Shown here: piece by piece, positions 40,245 to 52,240 of the stretch
Layout of the letters: each line of letters opens with the position of its first letter
How positions within the stretch are numbered: the first letter of the stretch is position 1
Assembly: GCF_039555335.1 (NCBI RefSeq)
Contig: NC_092637.1
Coordinates: 3,188,472 to 3,252,471 of the forward strand
DNA from: Amphiura filiformis
Taxonomy: Eukaryota; Echinodermata; Ophiuroidea; Amphilepidida; Amphiuridae
Direction of reading: 5' to 3'
DNA length: 64,000 nt
The notes under the pieces: model-generated
What the model was told of the DNA's origin: nothing
Databases searched by the model: none
The model's input: only the letters and a program-made list of their open reading frames with translations
Translations under genes and position numbers: made by a program

Positions 40245-41330
40245 ATGATAATGGATGTTATTTCCATTCAGTTGAATGCTGAAGGAATTACTTTATGGGT
40301 GACGCCCAAGAAGCTTAAAGCCATAATATACGATCTTATAAAATGAAATTGGTTAATTTTTTTCAAACCTGATTTTTGTAATGTTTACACATGTCCCAAC
40401 TTGCACCCAAATGGAATCAGCCAAATGTGTTGTGTTTGTAAGACAACAGAGCAAAGTTCGATAAAATTATGAATTTATGTCCTCCTATAGAACTGCATGT
40501 TAAACGGCCAAAATAACCAGTAGGGTTTATTTCACTTTATCTTGTTATTTCAGCTCAAAATGGACAGAAACTTTTCACTACAATTATTACTTGTTATTAT
40601 TATTTCAGCAATTTGAGTATAGAATAACAAATTTGAAATTTGAAGGAAATCGTACATTAAAGCATTAATGTACGATTTCCGCCAAGTTTAGATTTTGTTA
40701 TTCTTTATCCAAAATGTTGAAATAATATTAATAATAACTGACGGGAAGGGTTGCTGTCCCTTTTAAGCTGAATTAAAAAGGTAAAGTGAAAGAAACCCCA
40801 CTGGTTATTTTGGCCATTTAACACACAGTTCTATTGGATGCCATATCATCATAATTTTTAAATTATGATAACATGTCGAACTTTGCTCTGTTGACCTACA
40901 AAGACAACACAATTGGCTGATTCTATTTTAGGTGCAAGTTGGAACATGTGTAAACATTACAAATATGCAAAAAAATCAGGTTTGAAAAAAAATAGCCAAT
41001 TTCATATTATAAGATCGTACATTATGGCTTTAAGGCTTTAACCTAAACACGGCTAAAACTATATGCCTGATGCTCAGGATTGTGTTCTTGGTTGTCCTAC
41101 TGAGTGCTCTACGTCAAGTATCTTGGTGTCACTGACAATAACCTCTTTTATGGTTTACCCATGCTTATAAATATAGGAAGGTTGGCCGTCCCCTTGGCTT
41201 TTTATAGAAGTTTTTTTTATAAGAACTATCCAGAGTTCATTATCACTACTCCAGAAATTTTTTTTACGAATCCCAACTTGGTTTATATAATCACTTCAAT
41301 CTGCCCAAAAATGTGCAATGAAAATAATGA
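40245..41330 (+). pseudogene. LINE RT relic in intron 3 of copy A (split by a foldback)
   Basis: Matches the relic at 59385-59890 in copy B (MDVISIQL, GDAQEA-type segment, then PCL, SAQKCAMK). The match is interrupted by the TTAA foldback 40319-41037. It is strongly decayed, and its shared position in both introns shows it predates the gene duplication. Confidence 0.6.
40319..41037. mobile_element. TTAA-flanked foldback element in intron 3 of copy A
   Basis: Two arms of about 330 bp (AGCCATAATATACGATCTTA on the left, its inverse on the right) meet near 40655 (CATTAAAGCATTAATG). TTAA lies at 40315-40318 and 41038-41041; copy B has the single empty site AAGCTTAACC at about 59597-59602. TTAA duplication is the piggyBac-type signature. 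No transposase is present. Confidence 0.8.
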
Positions 41331-41703
41331 TCTTATGATGATAATGACGATGATAACGATGTAGATGTTGAAGACGATGATGATCACATAGTTATCTCCT
41401 CCGATATTTTATAGTTGTGTATGGTCCGTGGTGGAATCATTACCTTTATTTCTGGAAGCTTCGACATGAGCCCAATGTACTATTTCTCAAGTTTGAAGAC
41501 ATGAAAAAGGTAAGAATTATTGCACCAATTATTATTACAGATATATTTTTTTATTTTGCATGTATTTTGGATACCCTTCATATTTACTAGCAAAGCAGGC
41601 CCGTACGCAGGATATTGGGGTGAGGTGGGGTGGTTACGGATTTTGAAAAAAATCAGCTCCCTGCGTACGGGTCTGAATCAAAGTAAAGAATCTGCTGAAT
41701 CTT

Positions 41704-42060
41704 AAGGGGGTACTACATCCCTGGCCAATGTTGTGCCTATTTTTGCATTTTTAGCGCAGATTATAGCGCATTGGTGACAAGTAAGATATGTATATTATAG
41801 GGGCAAAGACGTACAGCTACTGCACTGAAAATTCAGCAACTCAAGGCAAGTAGTTATTGATTTATGGATCAAATATTGGTTTTCCTTCATTTTTAACTGT
41901 AACTCCACAACTGTTGTCTGTGCTGAATTTTCCCATGCAGTAGTTGTAGTCCTGTCCCTATAATATACATATCTTACTTGTCACCATTGCGCTATAATTT
42001 TTGAGAAAAATGCAAAAAAAATAGGCACAAAATTGAGCAGAGTGTAGAGCCCGTAAAAGC
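41704..42060. mobile_element. Degraded TTAAGGGGG-type MITE in intron 4 of copy A
   Basis: The left end TTAAGGGGGTACTACATCCC is close to that of 60716-61046 and 62493. The inner arms are inverted (TATAATATACATATCTTACT-like). The right end is eroded. Confidence 0.6.
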
Positions 42061-42510
42061 CTTACAATGTAGTATTTCTGAACCATGTTAATACATGGAC
42101 ACCGCCTTCCATAATTTTAATACCATCTCAATCACAAAGTCATAAATTCACCCAGTTCCATGGTGACGTTTTTTAAACAACAAAATAATCAGTTTAAATT
42201 TGATGTTTACCGTGCCAATTTGCAATGTTACATTATTTTTGCTCCAAAGCAAAGTGTTGACCTGCATAAAATAATGGTGGAACTGGCCAGCCTGGTAAAT
42301 ACTTACGGTTAGTTCCACCTGAGAGAACTTTGTCCTCTTTTCCCCTTCCCCGCCTGATACACTATTGAAAGTCTATACTTGCATAATTGTAGTTTTGTCC
42401 TGAAGAAGCCAGAGGTAAACTCAACAGTTTAAGACTGTGTCTGGCGAATCTGACAAAACACGGTATCTGTGTGCCATTTTTATGTGTTTAATATCTTTTC
42501 AGGATCTTAA

Positions 42511-43172
42511 GGGCTGGGGTATGAACGTTTGGACAATATTTATTTTGGGACATTAGAGCACATCAGACATATCGACTTGCATTCTGAATACGAAGAATGT
42601 CATTCTGATATCAAATAATTTTGAATTTTTGAAATTCGCAATTTAATACACATTTTATGGCAAATCATTAAAATTGATATTTTTGATATTTAACAGTACT
42701 TGAAGTAAACTTTATAAATCTGATGATTTATACTTAAAGTGTATGTAGGTGGGTTGAAAAGCCGACGATCAATTGAAAATTTTGACCTTTCGTATTGAAG
42801 ATATGGATTTTTTCCCAAAACACCAAAAAAAATATTAGGTCTTTTTGGGAACAAAATCCATATCTTCAATATGAAAGGTCAAAATGTTCAATTGACCGTC
42901 GGCTTTTCCTCCCTGCTACATACACTTTAAGAATATATCATTAGATTTATATAATTTACTTCGAGGACTGTTATATATCAAAAATTCGAAAAATATCAAA
43001 TTTTTATAATTTGTCATAACGTTTGTATTATATTGTGATTTTCAAAAAATGAAAATTATTTGATATCAGAAAGACATGCTTCGTATTCAGAATACAATTC
43101 GATAGGTCTAAGATGCTCTCATGTGCCACAAAAAATACTGTCGAAACGCAATAAACGCTCATTTTAGATCCC
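42511..43172. mobile_element. piggyBac-like foldback inside exon 5 of copy A
   Basis: TTAA flanks at 42507-42510 and 43173-43176. The inserted ends read GGGCTGGGGTATGAACG and, inverted, GGGATCTAAAATGAGCG. Long inverted arms run inward (shared GACCTTTC.TATTGAA and GATATCAAATAATTTT words). Copy B keeps the uninterrupted exon (GATCTTAAAGGA at 60418). Total added length is 666 bp, a multiple of three, but it contains in-frame stops. Confidence 0.85.
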
Positions 43173-44044
43173 TTAAAGGAACTGTAGAACGAATTGCAGA
43201 TTTTGTAGGTTACACCTTTTCAGATGCTGTACTTGACAGAATAGTCAGTCATTGTACATTTGAAAACATGAAGGCTAATCTGATGTCAAATCCAGACACG
43301 CTGGATAAGATGATCGTGAAGAATGTTGAATCAATTGACAGCAATAACATTACTCCAAAGGATCGTCCGTCATTCATGCGAACAGGTGAGATAGTATACG
43401 AGGCATGAGGATGACGTCATCAGTTTATATGATGCATTTGTTTTACCGACATTAATCTTGTAGTTCAAAGAACGTTAACAGAGAAGATGTTTCCTCGTTT
43501 CTACACCTGATTGCAGAGTTGTCGCTATATATTGTCTGTGGTGTATTATGGTGACATCACTTTCATGTCTCGGGCACAACATGTCGATTGATTGATAGGG
43601 CCGACGAACGAATTATTAGGGAATGCTAACGTGATTGTTAGTAAATCAGGTGCCATATAATTCAATCGGCCATCCAGGACCCCGTGTAACTGTTTACGCA
43701 ATGCACTCGCTACTATGGCAAAAACGTTCTTTACATAACCATATCCTCTTTCATAATTCTGTTTACAATCAATTTTAATTTCCTTTATTTTGCAGGAAAA
43801 GTTGGCGGTTGGAAGAGTCACTTCACTGTTGCTCAGAACGATGCTATGGATGCACTGATACGGGAGAAGCTGTCAGAGAGTGGACTTGTATTCGAATGTT
43901 AAAATTGTGCCTTTGTAATGAAACAACAATAATTCAGATAAATAATTAATTATTTTTAATTATAAAGGCCCTATTTCATATACGTTTTAATAGTTTTTAT
44001 TTTACAAAACTAACAGTTTCGTATGGCATGGGCAATATGCTTCT

Positions 44045-44294
44045 TCAGAGTGATTGGTATCCCATTTTTCTCTTTGCTGGTAGTAACACAGCTCCATTCT
44101 GAGGGGAGTGGTCATATACGTGACTTAAATGGTAGCCCCTCGTCTCTGTTGATTTCGGCAGGACCTCTTTTGTGAATCCAGTTAGCTTACCTGATGAAGC
44201 GACCAAGTCGACGCCCCCTCTGGATGTAGCTGTGTTAGCACCAGCAAATAGTTTTGTTTTGTTAGATTCCTAATTATAAATATCTACCAACCTG
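44045..44294. repeat. Dispersed TIR repeat downstream of copy A
   Basis: Begins near AGTGATTGGTATCCC and contains CTTTGCTGGTAGTAACACAG, whose inverse (CTGTGTTAGCACCAGCAAA) lies near the right side. Relatives are at 61628-61893 and, in part, within each GIMAP tandem unit (18280-18485). Confidence 0.6.
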
Positions 44295-44299
44295 ATGAC

Positions 44300-44754
44300 A
44301 CGGTTGTTTGATGTATATAGAATTGGCTTCATTATTAACTAAATGCAAACTATAGATGGCGCAATTTATCCTAAATCATATTTCTTTATTTGCAAGGGGT
44401 AGGTGATTAATACTGCCATTAAAACAGCTGGAATAGTTGAAACAAGCAATAAGGAAATTTTATAAACAAATTTTATCAAGCAATAAAAGGAATTAAGCTT
44501 GAAAGAGTAATATCCAGTTATTAAATAGCGCCACCAATTTTGTCATTAATAGATACATTTTATATCCGAAAAAGCTTTTAAAAATGCTATAAAAGTGAAT
44601 AATTTTGTAAAACAGGGGAAATTAAAGTTGAGAATGACTCAAAAGCATCTGTAAACATTAGCATGATATCACATTTAGCTGTTTAAGCCTAAAATTTGGT
44701 TGTGCATGATGTTTTGTTTTAAAAAACTAATAAATGATCCCATCAAACAACCGT
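44300..44754. mobile_element. MITE with ACGGTTGTTTGATG ends, 6-bp flanks
   Basis: The ends ACGGTTGTTTGATG and CATCAAACAACCGT are inverted; the flanks GATGAC and GATGAA match at 5 of 6. It interrupts the dispersed repeat that is whole in the GIMAP units. A second, oppositely oriented copy is at 49371-49833 with a perfect 6-bp duplication. Confidence 0.8.
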
Positions 44755-45559
44755 GATGAATCTATTCACATACTTCATAGAGCTTTCTGTCATCTGATTG
44801 GTTAAAAGAGTGTGTTTCGCTTTCAAATATGCCGTGTAATTGAGAGAATTTCAACAAAATGTACTAAGCCCAGGGCATTGAAACGAAATCATAACCTTAT
44901 GAATGTACACGATGTTAAAACTTTTAAATTCGCAGACGCAAATACAGGTTATTGATATCGCGTTGTGTGACGTGTTATACGTTTGCATAATTTACGCGGA
45001 CGGAAGCAGATCGTCGTATTTGATCATCGCAAGATTGTGCGCTAGCGCGATTGGTCTTTAATGGTATTTCCTTAATTAGCTTTTCGATTATTACAGGGAA
45101 AATGAAGAATACAAAAGATAAAGACAGTTTGAAAATGTATTCTGTTCTCTAATTCAAAAGAAATAAAATGAAATAAATATTCATGACTGAGCTTTCGCAA
45201 TCTTGGCTGATAGCTTGATCAAAGTGATATGATTGTTGTGATCTGGTCCACTGCATTTCCCCAAACCTGAAGAAGCCAGAGGTAAACTCAGACGGGGAAT
45301 CTGTAAAAACACGATATCTGTGTTGGATGTACTCTCACTCCTCGGGGTCAAAGTTTTTTTCAGCAGTAGATCATACAAGGAAAAGGTATCAATATACATT
45401 GCCCTCATATGTACAGTGACATGCCAATGTACGAGTATAAACATGCTGAGTAGCCCGAGTTTGAAGAAGCTACCATTTGCTAAACTAAAGTTATAAGAGA
45501 GGAACTTATTAAATCAATAAAACTCGTATGTACGCATAAGCGCTGTCGTCGCAGTTAAA

Positions 45560-46523
45560 TCGTCGGCAGAGTGCTACACTATCGTAAGTGCAGTTTGGAC
45601 AGTTTTACAGGAAGAGCATTTTTGTGTTTTGCGTAGCCGTTTGTTTCCAAGTAGCCATAAAATGACATGGGAATGTATAGCAATTTGATTTTATTAATAT
45701 TAACTATATAAATAGTGTTAAAGTTAATAAATCGATGAATTATTTACTGATTTAGATGTCGTAAGTGCCACATACGATAGTGTTACAATCAAATAGAAAT
45801 GAGTGTAGAGTGCAACACTATCGTATGTGCCACATACGATAGTGTTGCACTCAAATAGAAATAAGTGTAGAGTGCAACACTATCGTATGTGCCACATACG
45901 ATAGTGTAGCATGCATTGCTAAATTAGGATATGCGTAATATCGTCTCAAATATCCAATATTTTGTCATTTTATGTTTCTTAACAAGTGTTAATTTATTTT
46001 GGCACATAATATTTACAATAGCAAGACACCTTTTGCCGTCACGTTATCTCTCAAAATTTATTACTGAATTTAAAACTAAAAACACCGGATTTATCGTCTC
46101 TATTACCAGTCATGGGAGCTATGAACTTAGCCAGCATGGTGACAACGCATTAAGCCGTCAGCGTTCACAGCCAGTGATGTGTTAGAGACTGTTTTGCACT
46201 TACGATGGTGTAGCATTCCGTGATTTTGTTGTTTAGGCCCAATAAAGTATCGTATGTGGCACATACGATGGTCTTGCAGCAAATGAATAACAAAATTAGC
46301 GTGCAAGACTATCGTATGTGGCACATACGATAGTCTTGCATGCATTAATTAAAATAGCATTGCACTTACGATATTTTATTTTATTAATTAAAAAATAATT
46401 AAGCAATTTTTAAACTTAAAACCTGGTTTAAAATGTGCGTTTTTATATGGCCTTCCATAATTCGTCAAAATCTCATTGTGGCCAAAAATGTCACTTACGA
46501 TAGTGTAGCACTCTGGCGACGAA
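45560..46523. mobile_element. Foldback element containing an array of palindromes
   Basis: The ends are TIRs sharing TCGTCG.CAGAGTGCTACAC and ATCGTAAGTG. Inside are two clusters of near-perfect palindromes built on the same half-site, CACTATCGTATGTG / CACATACGATAGTG: about 45760-45910 (three) and 46227-46345 (two). The palindrome at 45808-45851 has 21-bp perfect arms around one base. No coding capacity and no target duplication were seen. Confidence 0.7.
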
Positions 46524-48923
46524 ATGTCTTGTCCCTCTGACTGCGTATTTGTATTTCCTCTCAAATTGTCCGTGAAATCTTCTAAACATTATACTTTGGA
46601 CCTCGAAATCCTTTGGGCTCCAGGGATATTCCTCGGTTCTAAAGCACAATACCCTCAAATCAACTAATGCGTAGTCATTAGCCTGTAACTATTGCCGCAT
46701 ATTCTTAACGCAATCCTATCGTCCACGCACCTGCAGCAATTTAGTAGGAGTGGTATATCTAGATATATCTGAACGTCAATAGTTTGACTGCAGCTTTAAC
46801 GATTCCTGATTTAACTTGGATCCGCACATGCACTTACCCACTATCAACAATCACACACGGAGATTTTGAATCATCCAGTATGTGTTATGATAATCGTAAT
46901 TTATTATTTTTGTGTACAGAGATTTGTTTTCATTTCTTTCATCATACGGAAAGTTTGTATTCTTCCAGACAGTGGTGTAGCCAGGGGGATGGGTGTAGAG
47001 TGTCCCCACAGAAAAAAGAGTAACAGATAACAAGGACATTTTCAAAACCCTTTCTGTCATGACATGTTAGCAATAATTTATATTTATTTGGCTAAATTGA
47101 ATTTAAACTAGTTGTAAATAGCGCCCTCAATTTAAACATATATACAGTTTCTGGAATAAAAAACAGAAAAATGTGAATAAGATGGTAAAGAAACAAAAAT
47201 CTTAAAAATAGCTGAATATATATGTATATATTAGTGTGATAGCTGTTGGTATTGTGTAGGTCTGGCTTTGAACATTATTTAATGTTTTGTTAGAAAATTT
47301 AATAAATGATCACATCAAACAAAATCGCAGACAGTTAAATATATCTAAAGAACATTTTTCCGGGATAGTTCCGATAACGTTCTTGCTGGAAACTTACGTA
47401 AAATTAAGTTATATTTTGGAACAGTGCAGTCAAACATGTACTCTTTTGCATTACCGATCGACGGACCGATATATTGGTGAAAGTCAAAACCAACATTTTG
47501 GTTGATTTTTTAAGTATAATGACAATTTTGCTTTATCAAATTTTGCTATAAGAGATACACTTCGTATTACAAATACAAAACTCTCCACACATGGATTTTT
47601 ATTTGACCAGCAGATCGGTCAAAGGTCCTGATCAATCACTAGATTAGAATGATACTACATTACATGTATGAACTCATATTGCTTTGATGGTCTATAGTTT
47701 GGTGTTCCATTATTTCGAATAAACGGTGAGTATTATAATATGTCAGCTTTGATCAGCTCGTAATAGGCGGGATATGTTAGGCTTTTAACGCTACGCCAAA
47801 AAGTAGACCCGCGTTAAGTGTGCTATTTGGTGACCTGTCTGATATATATTTTGTGTAAGTGGCACAATTGTGATTTACTTCTTTTAATCTTAGCTCTCAC
47901 ATGCCGTTTGTTCTGTTCGATTTGCTTGTTTTAATCTCGAAGTGGCACAATTGTGATTTTACCCTTTCGTTGTTAACTAAAGATATCTCGAGCCAAGACT
48001 TCGCCCTTGACGTTGATATAAGCATTGTATCACAACCGTATTTCATAATTGCTACTGAGGGCGCTTTTCACTTGCACAATTTTTTTTTGAGACAGGCTGT
48101 ATAGTTCCACCTTCAATGGCCATAATTTATAATAGCACAATGTGATTTGTCCAAACGTGTTTCATGAAAGTAATGTGCATGTCCTGATTGCTTCTGAAAC
48201 GCAGAGCGTGAAACATTATACGCTGAGTATTACGAGTATGACTATTTATACCCTGTCGAGCGCGCTGTGAATACATGTATGCGCTCTGCCTTGATGAAAT
48301 TAAAAAAAGGTGTTGACAAACAAGGCCTTCTGTAAAACCAAGAAAATACGCAGTGTTTGGTGTATTATTGCATGCATGTGGTAAACGTACGTGCTGTTTG
48401 TGTTCATCTAAGACCCAATATGGATTAAGTGACGTCACTACAAAAAGGTCTACTGCGTTTCGGGCGCAATTCAATTACGGGTACATTATTGCGTTTAATG
48501 GACACAAACGTGATACGTTTGTGCAAATCACAGTGCGCGATTTTGAATAATGGTCTTTGAATGTAATATATATATAAATAACATGCTAGTGTAAATGAGA
48601 CGAATGCCAATGCAATCACCTAAATGTCTAATACTTTTTTGCAGGATAAAATTGGAGGAAACGTACAATGTATTTTTTCTAGTGAATTTATGTGTATTTC
48701 AAAAATATTTTAAATCAAAACTATCTTGGGTAACACATTTGAATTATAGGCTTAGGTTATTTATGCGGTGACATTTATTGGTAAATATGATGTTTTGAAT
48801 GGATCTATGACAGGTGTGGATATATTACTACAGGTTGGCAGTTGTGATCCGCCATTCCACAAATATGGAAGAAGTCTTGGGAGCCGAGACAGGTAGACCA
48901 CATTTCGTTATTAAACATGACTA

Positions 48924-49367
48924 CACCAGGCACAAAAAGAAACTCGTCAGTTATAGTCACCCTTGCTGTTCAACAACCTGACTTTACTTTCTCATTTGAC
49001 ACCCTGCTCGTGAAGATCGTACAAGAATTGACGAAGATATGCGCCTCTAAACTCTCAAACCCTAAAATCAAAAGTTGCAATTTCAACGATTTTCAATGGG
49101 GAACGCACACTTGCACAGGGGCCAATCAATAAAGCAAACAATGTAACAGGCACAATCGAATCGTTGAAATTGCAACTTTTGATTTTGGGGTTTGAGGATT
49201 TAGAGGTGCATTTCTTGGTAAGTGCTTGTTTAATTTTCACAAACAGGGTGTCAAGTGAGAAAGCAAAGTCTAAATAACAAAATGTATATTTCAGAATAAT
49301 CCAAAATTATCAGGTTCTTGAACAGCAAGGATGACTATAACTGATGAGTTTCTTTTTGTGCCTGGTG
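48924..49367. mobile_element. TA-flanked foldback MITE (CACCAGGCACAAAAAG ends)
   Basis: Inverted ends of about 50 bp (CACCAGGCACAAAAAGAAAC) with TA on both sides. A second inverted pair (CAAAAGTTGCAATTTCAACG) sits at the centre. Unit A shows the empty site (ACATGACCACTTGATG near 31665-31680). Confidence 0.8.
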
Positions 49368-49370
49368 TAC

Positions 49371-49833
49371 ACGGCTCTTTGATGGGGTCATTTATTAGTT
49401 TTTCAAACAAAACATCATGTACAACCAAATTTTAGGCCTAAACAACTAAAGGCGATATCATGCTAATGTATATATATGCTTTCGAGTCATTCTTAACTTT
49501 AATTTCCCTTCTCTTAAAATTATTCACTTTTATAGCATTTTTTAAAGCTTTGACGGATATAAAATGTATCTATTAATGACAAAATTGGTGGCGCTATTTA
49601 GTTACTGGAAATTATTCTTTCAAGCTTTTAATACAAACAATTCCTTTTACTGTTTGATAAAATGTGTTTATAAAATCTCCTTGTTGCGTGTGTCACCGAT
49701 TCCAGCTGTTTTAATGGCAGTATTAGTCACCTTCCCCTTGCAAATAAAGAAATATGATTTAGGCTAAATAGCGCCATCTATAATTTGCATTTAGTTAATA
49801 ATGAAGCCATTTCTATATACATCAAACAACCGT
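49371..49833. mobile_element. MITE with ACGG...CCGT ends, copy 2
   Basis: Perfect 6-bp direct repeats GTGTAC at 49365-49370 and 49834-49839. The ends are ACGGCTCTTTGATG and CATCAAACAACCGT. Internally it is the reverse complement of 44300-44754 (shared GTGGCGCTATTTA and TGGCAGTATTA segments). It landed at the end of the preceding TA-flanked MITE, so that one is older. Confidence 0.8.
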
Positions 49834-49848
49834 GTGTACTTGATGATG

Positions 49849-50042
49849 CAATTGACCTTTTCGGTAAATCCCATAAGCCTTTGCGAATACACCTGAGATG
49901 TCGTCATTTGACGTCACGCCGATCTGCATATCATCGTTTATCGAACATCGTTACTGCGCATTGTAAGTCGGCATGACGTCAAATGACGACCTCTCAGGTG
50001 TACTCGCAAAAGGCTTATGGGATTTACCGAAAAGGTCAATTG
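49849..50042. mobile_element. MITE family X, copy in unit B
   Basis: Ends CAATTGACCTTTTCGG and its inverse, arms of about 70 bp, same family as 31698-31876. CAATTG at both outer ends may be target duplication or TIR. Confidence 0.75.
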
Positions 50043-50272
50043 TTGTCCTTTCAGTCGATTGTATATTTAGCCGGACAGAAAATCATAGACATTCACATGA
50101 CGCGTTTGGACAAACTATTATTTTGGAATCATCCTTTATGAGCCTTGATAAACATAATCTTATTGTAGGGCTACTAGGACAATAAAATAATTATATTTTT
50201 TTTTTTTTTTTTTTTTCAATTGCTGATCAAATAATTAGGGAATCAATCGATCCTAAGGGCACACTGGGGTGA

Positions 50273-50469
50273 TGCTAAAGTTTGTGCGGTTTATATAAGG
50301 CGGGAATTATTCGGCTTTTGTTACTGCGCGCGTCAATAAAGTCTCAACTCACGCTCGCGTAAATTCACATAAGCGTGCGATACGCACACCAAGCGTAAGC
50401 ATTCTATATCAATACACAGTGTTATGAGTCTTATTTTTCCGCCTTATATAAGCCGAACAAACTTTAGCA
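50273..50469. mobile_element. Short TIR element (TGCTAAAG ends)
   Basis: Ends TGCTAAAGTTTGTGCGG and inverted TGCTAAAGTTTGTTCGG with TTATATAAGGCGG following in both arms. The CpG-rich interior is about 50330-50400. Unit A has the uninterrupted site near 32075 (GGGCTGATACAAGC). Confidence 0.7.
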
Positions 50470-50622
50470 AGCACAGTCGTAGCCGGGGGGATTGCCCCAC
50501 ATATAAAATGGGGACGACATTAATGTGTCTTTAAAATGACTAAAAATGGAACAAAATATTGACAAATGGGGACAAAATTTGGCTTGCCCCCACTAAGATC
50601 CGGGCTACGCTACTGCAAGCAA
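50470..50622. repeat. GTAGCC-ended dispersed repeat, unit B copy
   Basis: Counterpart of 32088-32262 (CGTAGCCGGGGGGATTGCC ... GGGCTACGCTACTGCAAGC). Confidence 0.6.
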
Positions 50623-51379
50623 GGGAATGGGCATGTGCCTTGTTGGTCACCTATTAGGAAATATGGTGTCAAAATGTTCGACTTGTTATAATAATGCAAT
50701 ATTAAGTTATATTAAAACAAATCAAAATCAGAGGAAATTGTCTGTTTTGACCCATGTGGCACCCAAATTTTGACCCCTGTATAAACTTTCACCTCAAAAT
50801 TCTGGGATTGCATATATGGCTCGTGACGACAGTATTTCGGTTTTTTATTTTAATGCTCGCAGTGTTAAAAATAAGATTCCTGAAATTCAAACCCGTATTG
50901 TTCACGATGATTATGATGTTGTTGCCATTAGTGAATCCTGGCTTGATGATTCTCATTTAGATGGAGAAATTTTTCCTTCTTGTTACAGAGTGTTTCGTAA
51001 TGATAGAAACTCTCATGGTGGTGGTGTTCTTTTGGCTATTAAGGAAGGTCTTTATCCAGTTGATAAGTGCGAATTTGACACAGACGATCATGAGATCATT
51101 TGGGCTGAGTTCAAAACGCGTAAGGGTAGGGTCTTAATTGGTGTTTTTATAGGCCTCCTGACTACCCGAAGAATTACATGGATTCTCTTGATGACTATCT
51201 CGTTAAGATTCATGCTTCCAAAAATAATTTTTCTCTCATTACACTTGTTGGTGATTTTAATATTCATATGGATTGGGTGGATGGTGAACCATCTAACTTA
51301 AAAGGAGCCCTTCCTAATCTTCTTATTGATTGTATGAATTATTGTGGGTTTACTCAAGTGCTTAGTGAGGCTTCGTACA

Positions 51380-52240
51380 GGGTGAGTCAAAAAAAGTGCA
51401 ATAGAGAAAAGAATCCATTTTTATTTAAGAACCGAGTTGAACTTTTTAGGTTTTAAAACATTTTATATATGATATATCCATCAACAACCTTGTGTGAACC
51501 AAGAAATTAGCATTTACCGTTTTGTTTTTATGACACGTTTTATACCGATACCCAATTTTAATGTTTGTCCAAGAGACATCTAAAATTTGAATGTCAGCGC
51601 ACTCTGTGAAAGGTAGATTTGGAACAACTGCCATTTTCTTGGCATTGAAATAAATTGGAGCACCCATTGTTATTGCCCTTAGTCTTTTTAAGGAGAAAAG
51701 AACATTATTTGTTGTTATTTTCATTTTACCTATACTTTAAAGATGTTTCAATCAAAAACATAAACATTTATTTGTTGGCAGTTTTTTTCAAATGTCAAAA
51801 TGAAATGCGCGCAAATTGAAGTGGAGTGAATTACAAAATATCCAGTAACTTGGACATATTGGGGTTTAAAAAACTGGAGTTGGAGTCGAGTGAGGTATAA
51901 AGGACTTAAAATAATATCAGAAACTTTGTTTGAACAGAAAAAAGAAATTAAAATAACGCAAAACTCAACCTTATTTAAGTTAAAGTCAGTTTCAGAGCTG
52001 GTGCCTTTACCGCGCATTGTGTGCTCTCATTCAAAATACATGGTATCTCGTGGACAAATAACGAAATTGGGTATCGCCGCAAAAGGACCTATAAAAATTA
52101 AACGGTAGTCGCGATTCACTTCATATTTTCACAGAAGGCGACTTTTGAGTGTGGCATTTATAGAATTGTTCAATAATGGGAAAGTTTGACTTGGTTCTTG
52201 CATAAATATTGATTCTTTGCTCTATTGCACTTTTTTTGAC
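51380..52240. mobile_element. TIR element inserted in the LINE
   Basis: The left end GGGTGAGTCAAAAAAAGTGC is mirrored by GCACTTTTTTTGACT at the right, both continuing with an AATAGAG word. The outermost bases of the right end are missing. The preceding TA (51376-51377) and the TIR type suggest a mariner-like element. No transposase motif was recognised in its open frames. The absence of the expected LINE linker at this junction suggests a deletion that also removed the right tip. Confidence 0.6.

Larger units (their letters stand above)
32887..43902 (+). pseudogene. Cytosolic sulfotransferase, copy A (exons 3 and 5 broken by insertions)
   Basis: Exons by homology to copy B: 32887-33037 (YPKAG, start of the 5'-phosphosulfate loop), 38002-38126 (TTWTQEIVSAI), 39402-39965, 41415-41509 (YGPWWNHYLYFWK), 42503-43385 and 43796-43902 (GKVGGWKSHFTVAQN). 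Exon 3 carries a 309-bp TIR insertion plus its 8-bp duplication; reading in from the acceptor meets TGA at 39546. Exon 5 is split by a 662-bp TTAA-flanked foldback, with a stop at 42554. Outside the insertions the exons remain open and splice sites are kept, so inactivation looks recent. An upstream in-frame ATG (32869) exists here but not in copy B. Also notable is GGWKSH where copy B has GDWKSH. Rescue by skipping both exons would delete the catalytic His and PAPS-binding RNPKD block. Confidence 0.85.
29220..46750 (+). repeat. Tandem sulfotransferase unit A
   Basis: From about 29220 the sequence parallels unit B (from about 47010). Shared blocks are 29225-29700 with 47010-47700, 30955-31640 with 48180-48900, 31876-32280 with 50043-50660, and the six exons with parts of the introns. 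Different insertions in each unit change the offset from 17.6 to 22.2 kb. The right limit is set by 46750, where unit B sequence (repeated again at 62040) begins. Confidence 0.8.

Noticed and set aside
43121-43408. 95-codon frame with a sulfotransferase C-terminal segment
   Set aside because: Its first codons come from the exon-5 foldback; it is the broken exon 5, not a separate gene.
45760-46345. Regular palindromic repeats considered as a CRISPR array
   Set aside because: The context is an animal genome with no cas genes, repeat spacing is irregular, spacers resemble each other, and the array sits inside a TIR element.
46851-47060. Frames shared between 46.8 kb and 62.2 kb
   Set aside because: They fall in the duplicated unit start and the GTAGCC-type repeat. 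Similarity reflects the duplication and the frames are not kept intact.
49564-49767. 67-codon frame inside the GTGTAC-flanked MITE
   Set aside because: It is not preserved in the other copy of the same MITE at 44300-44754.
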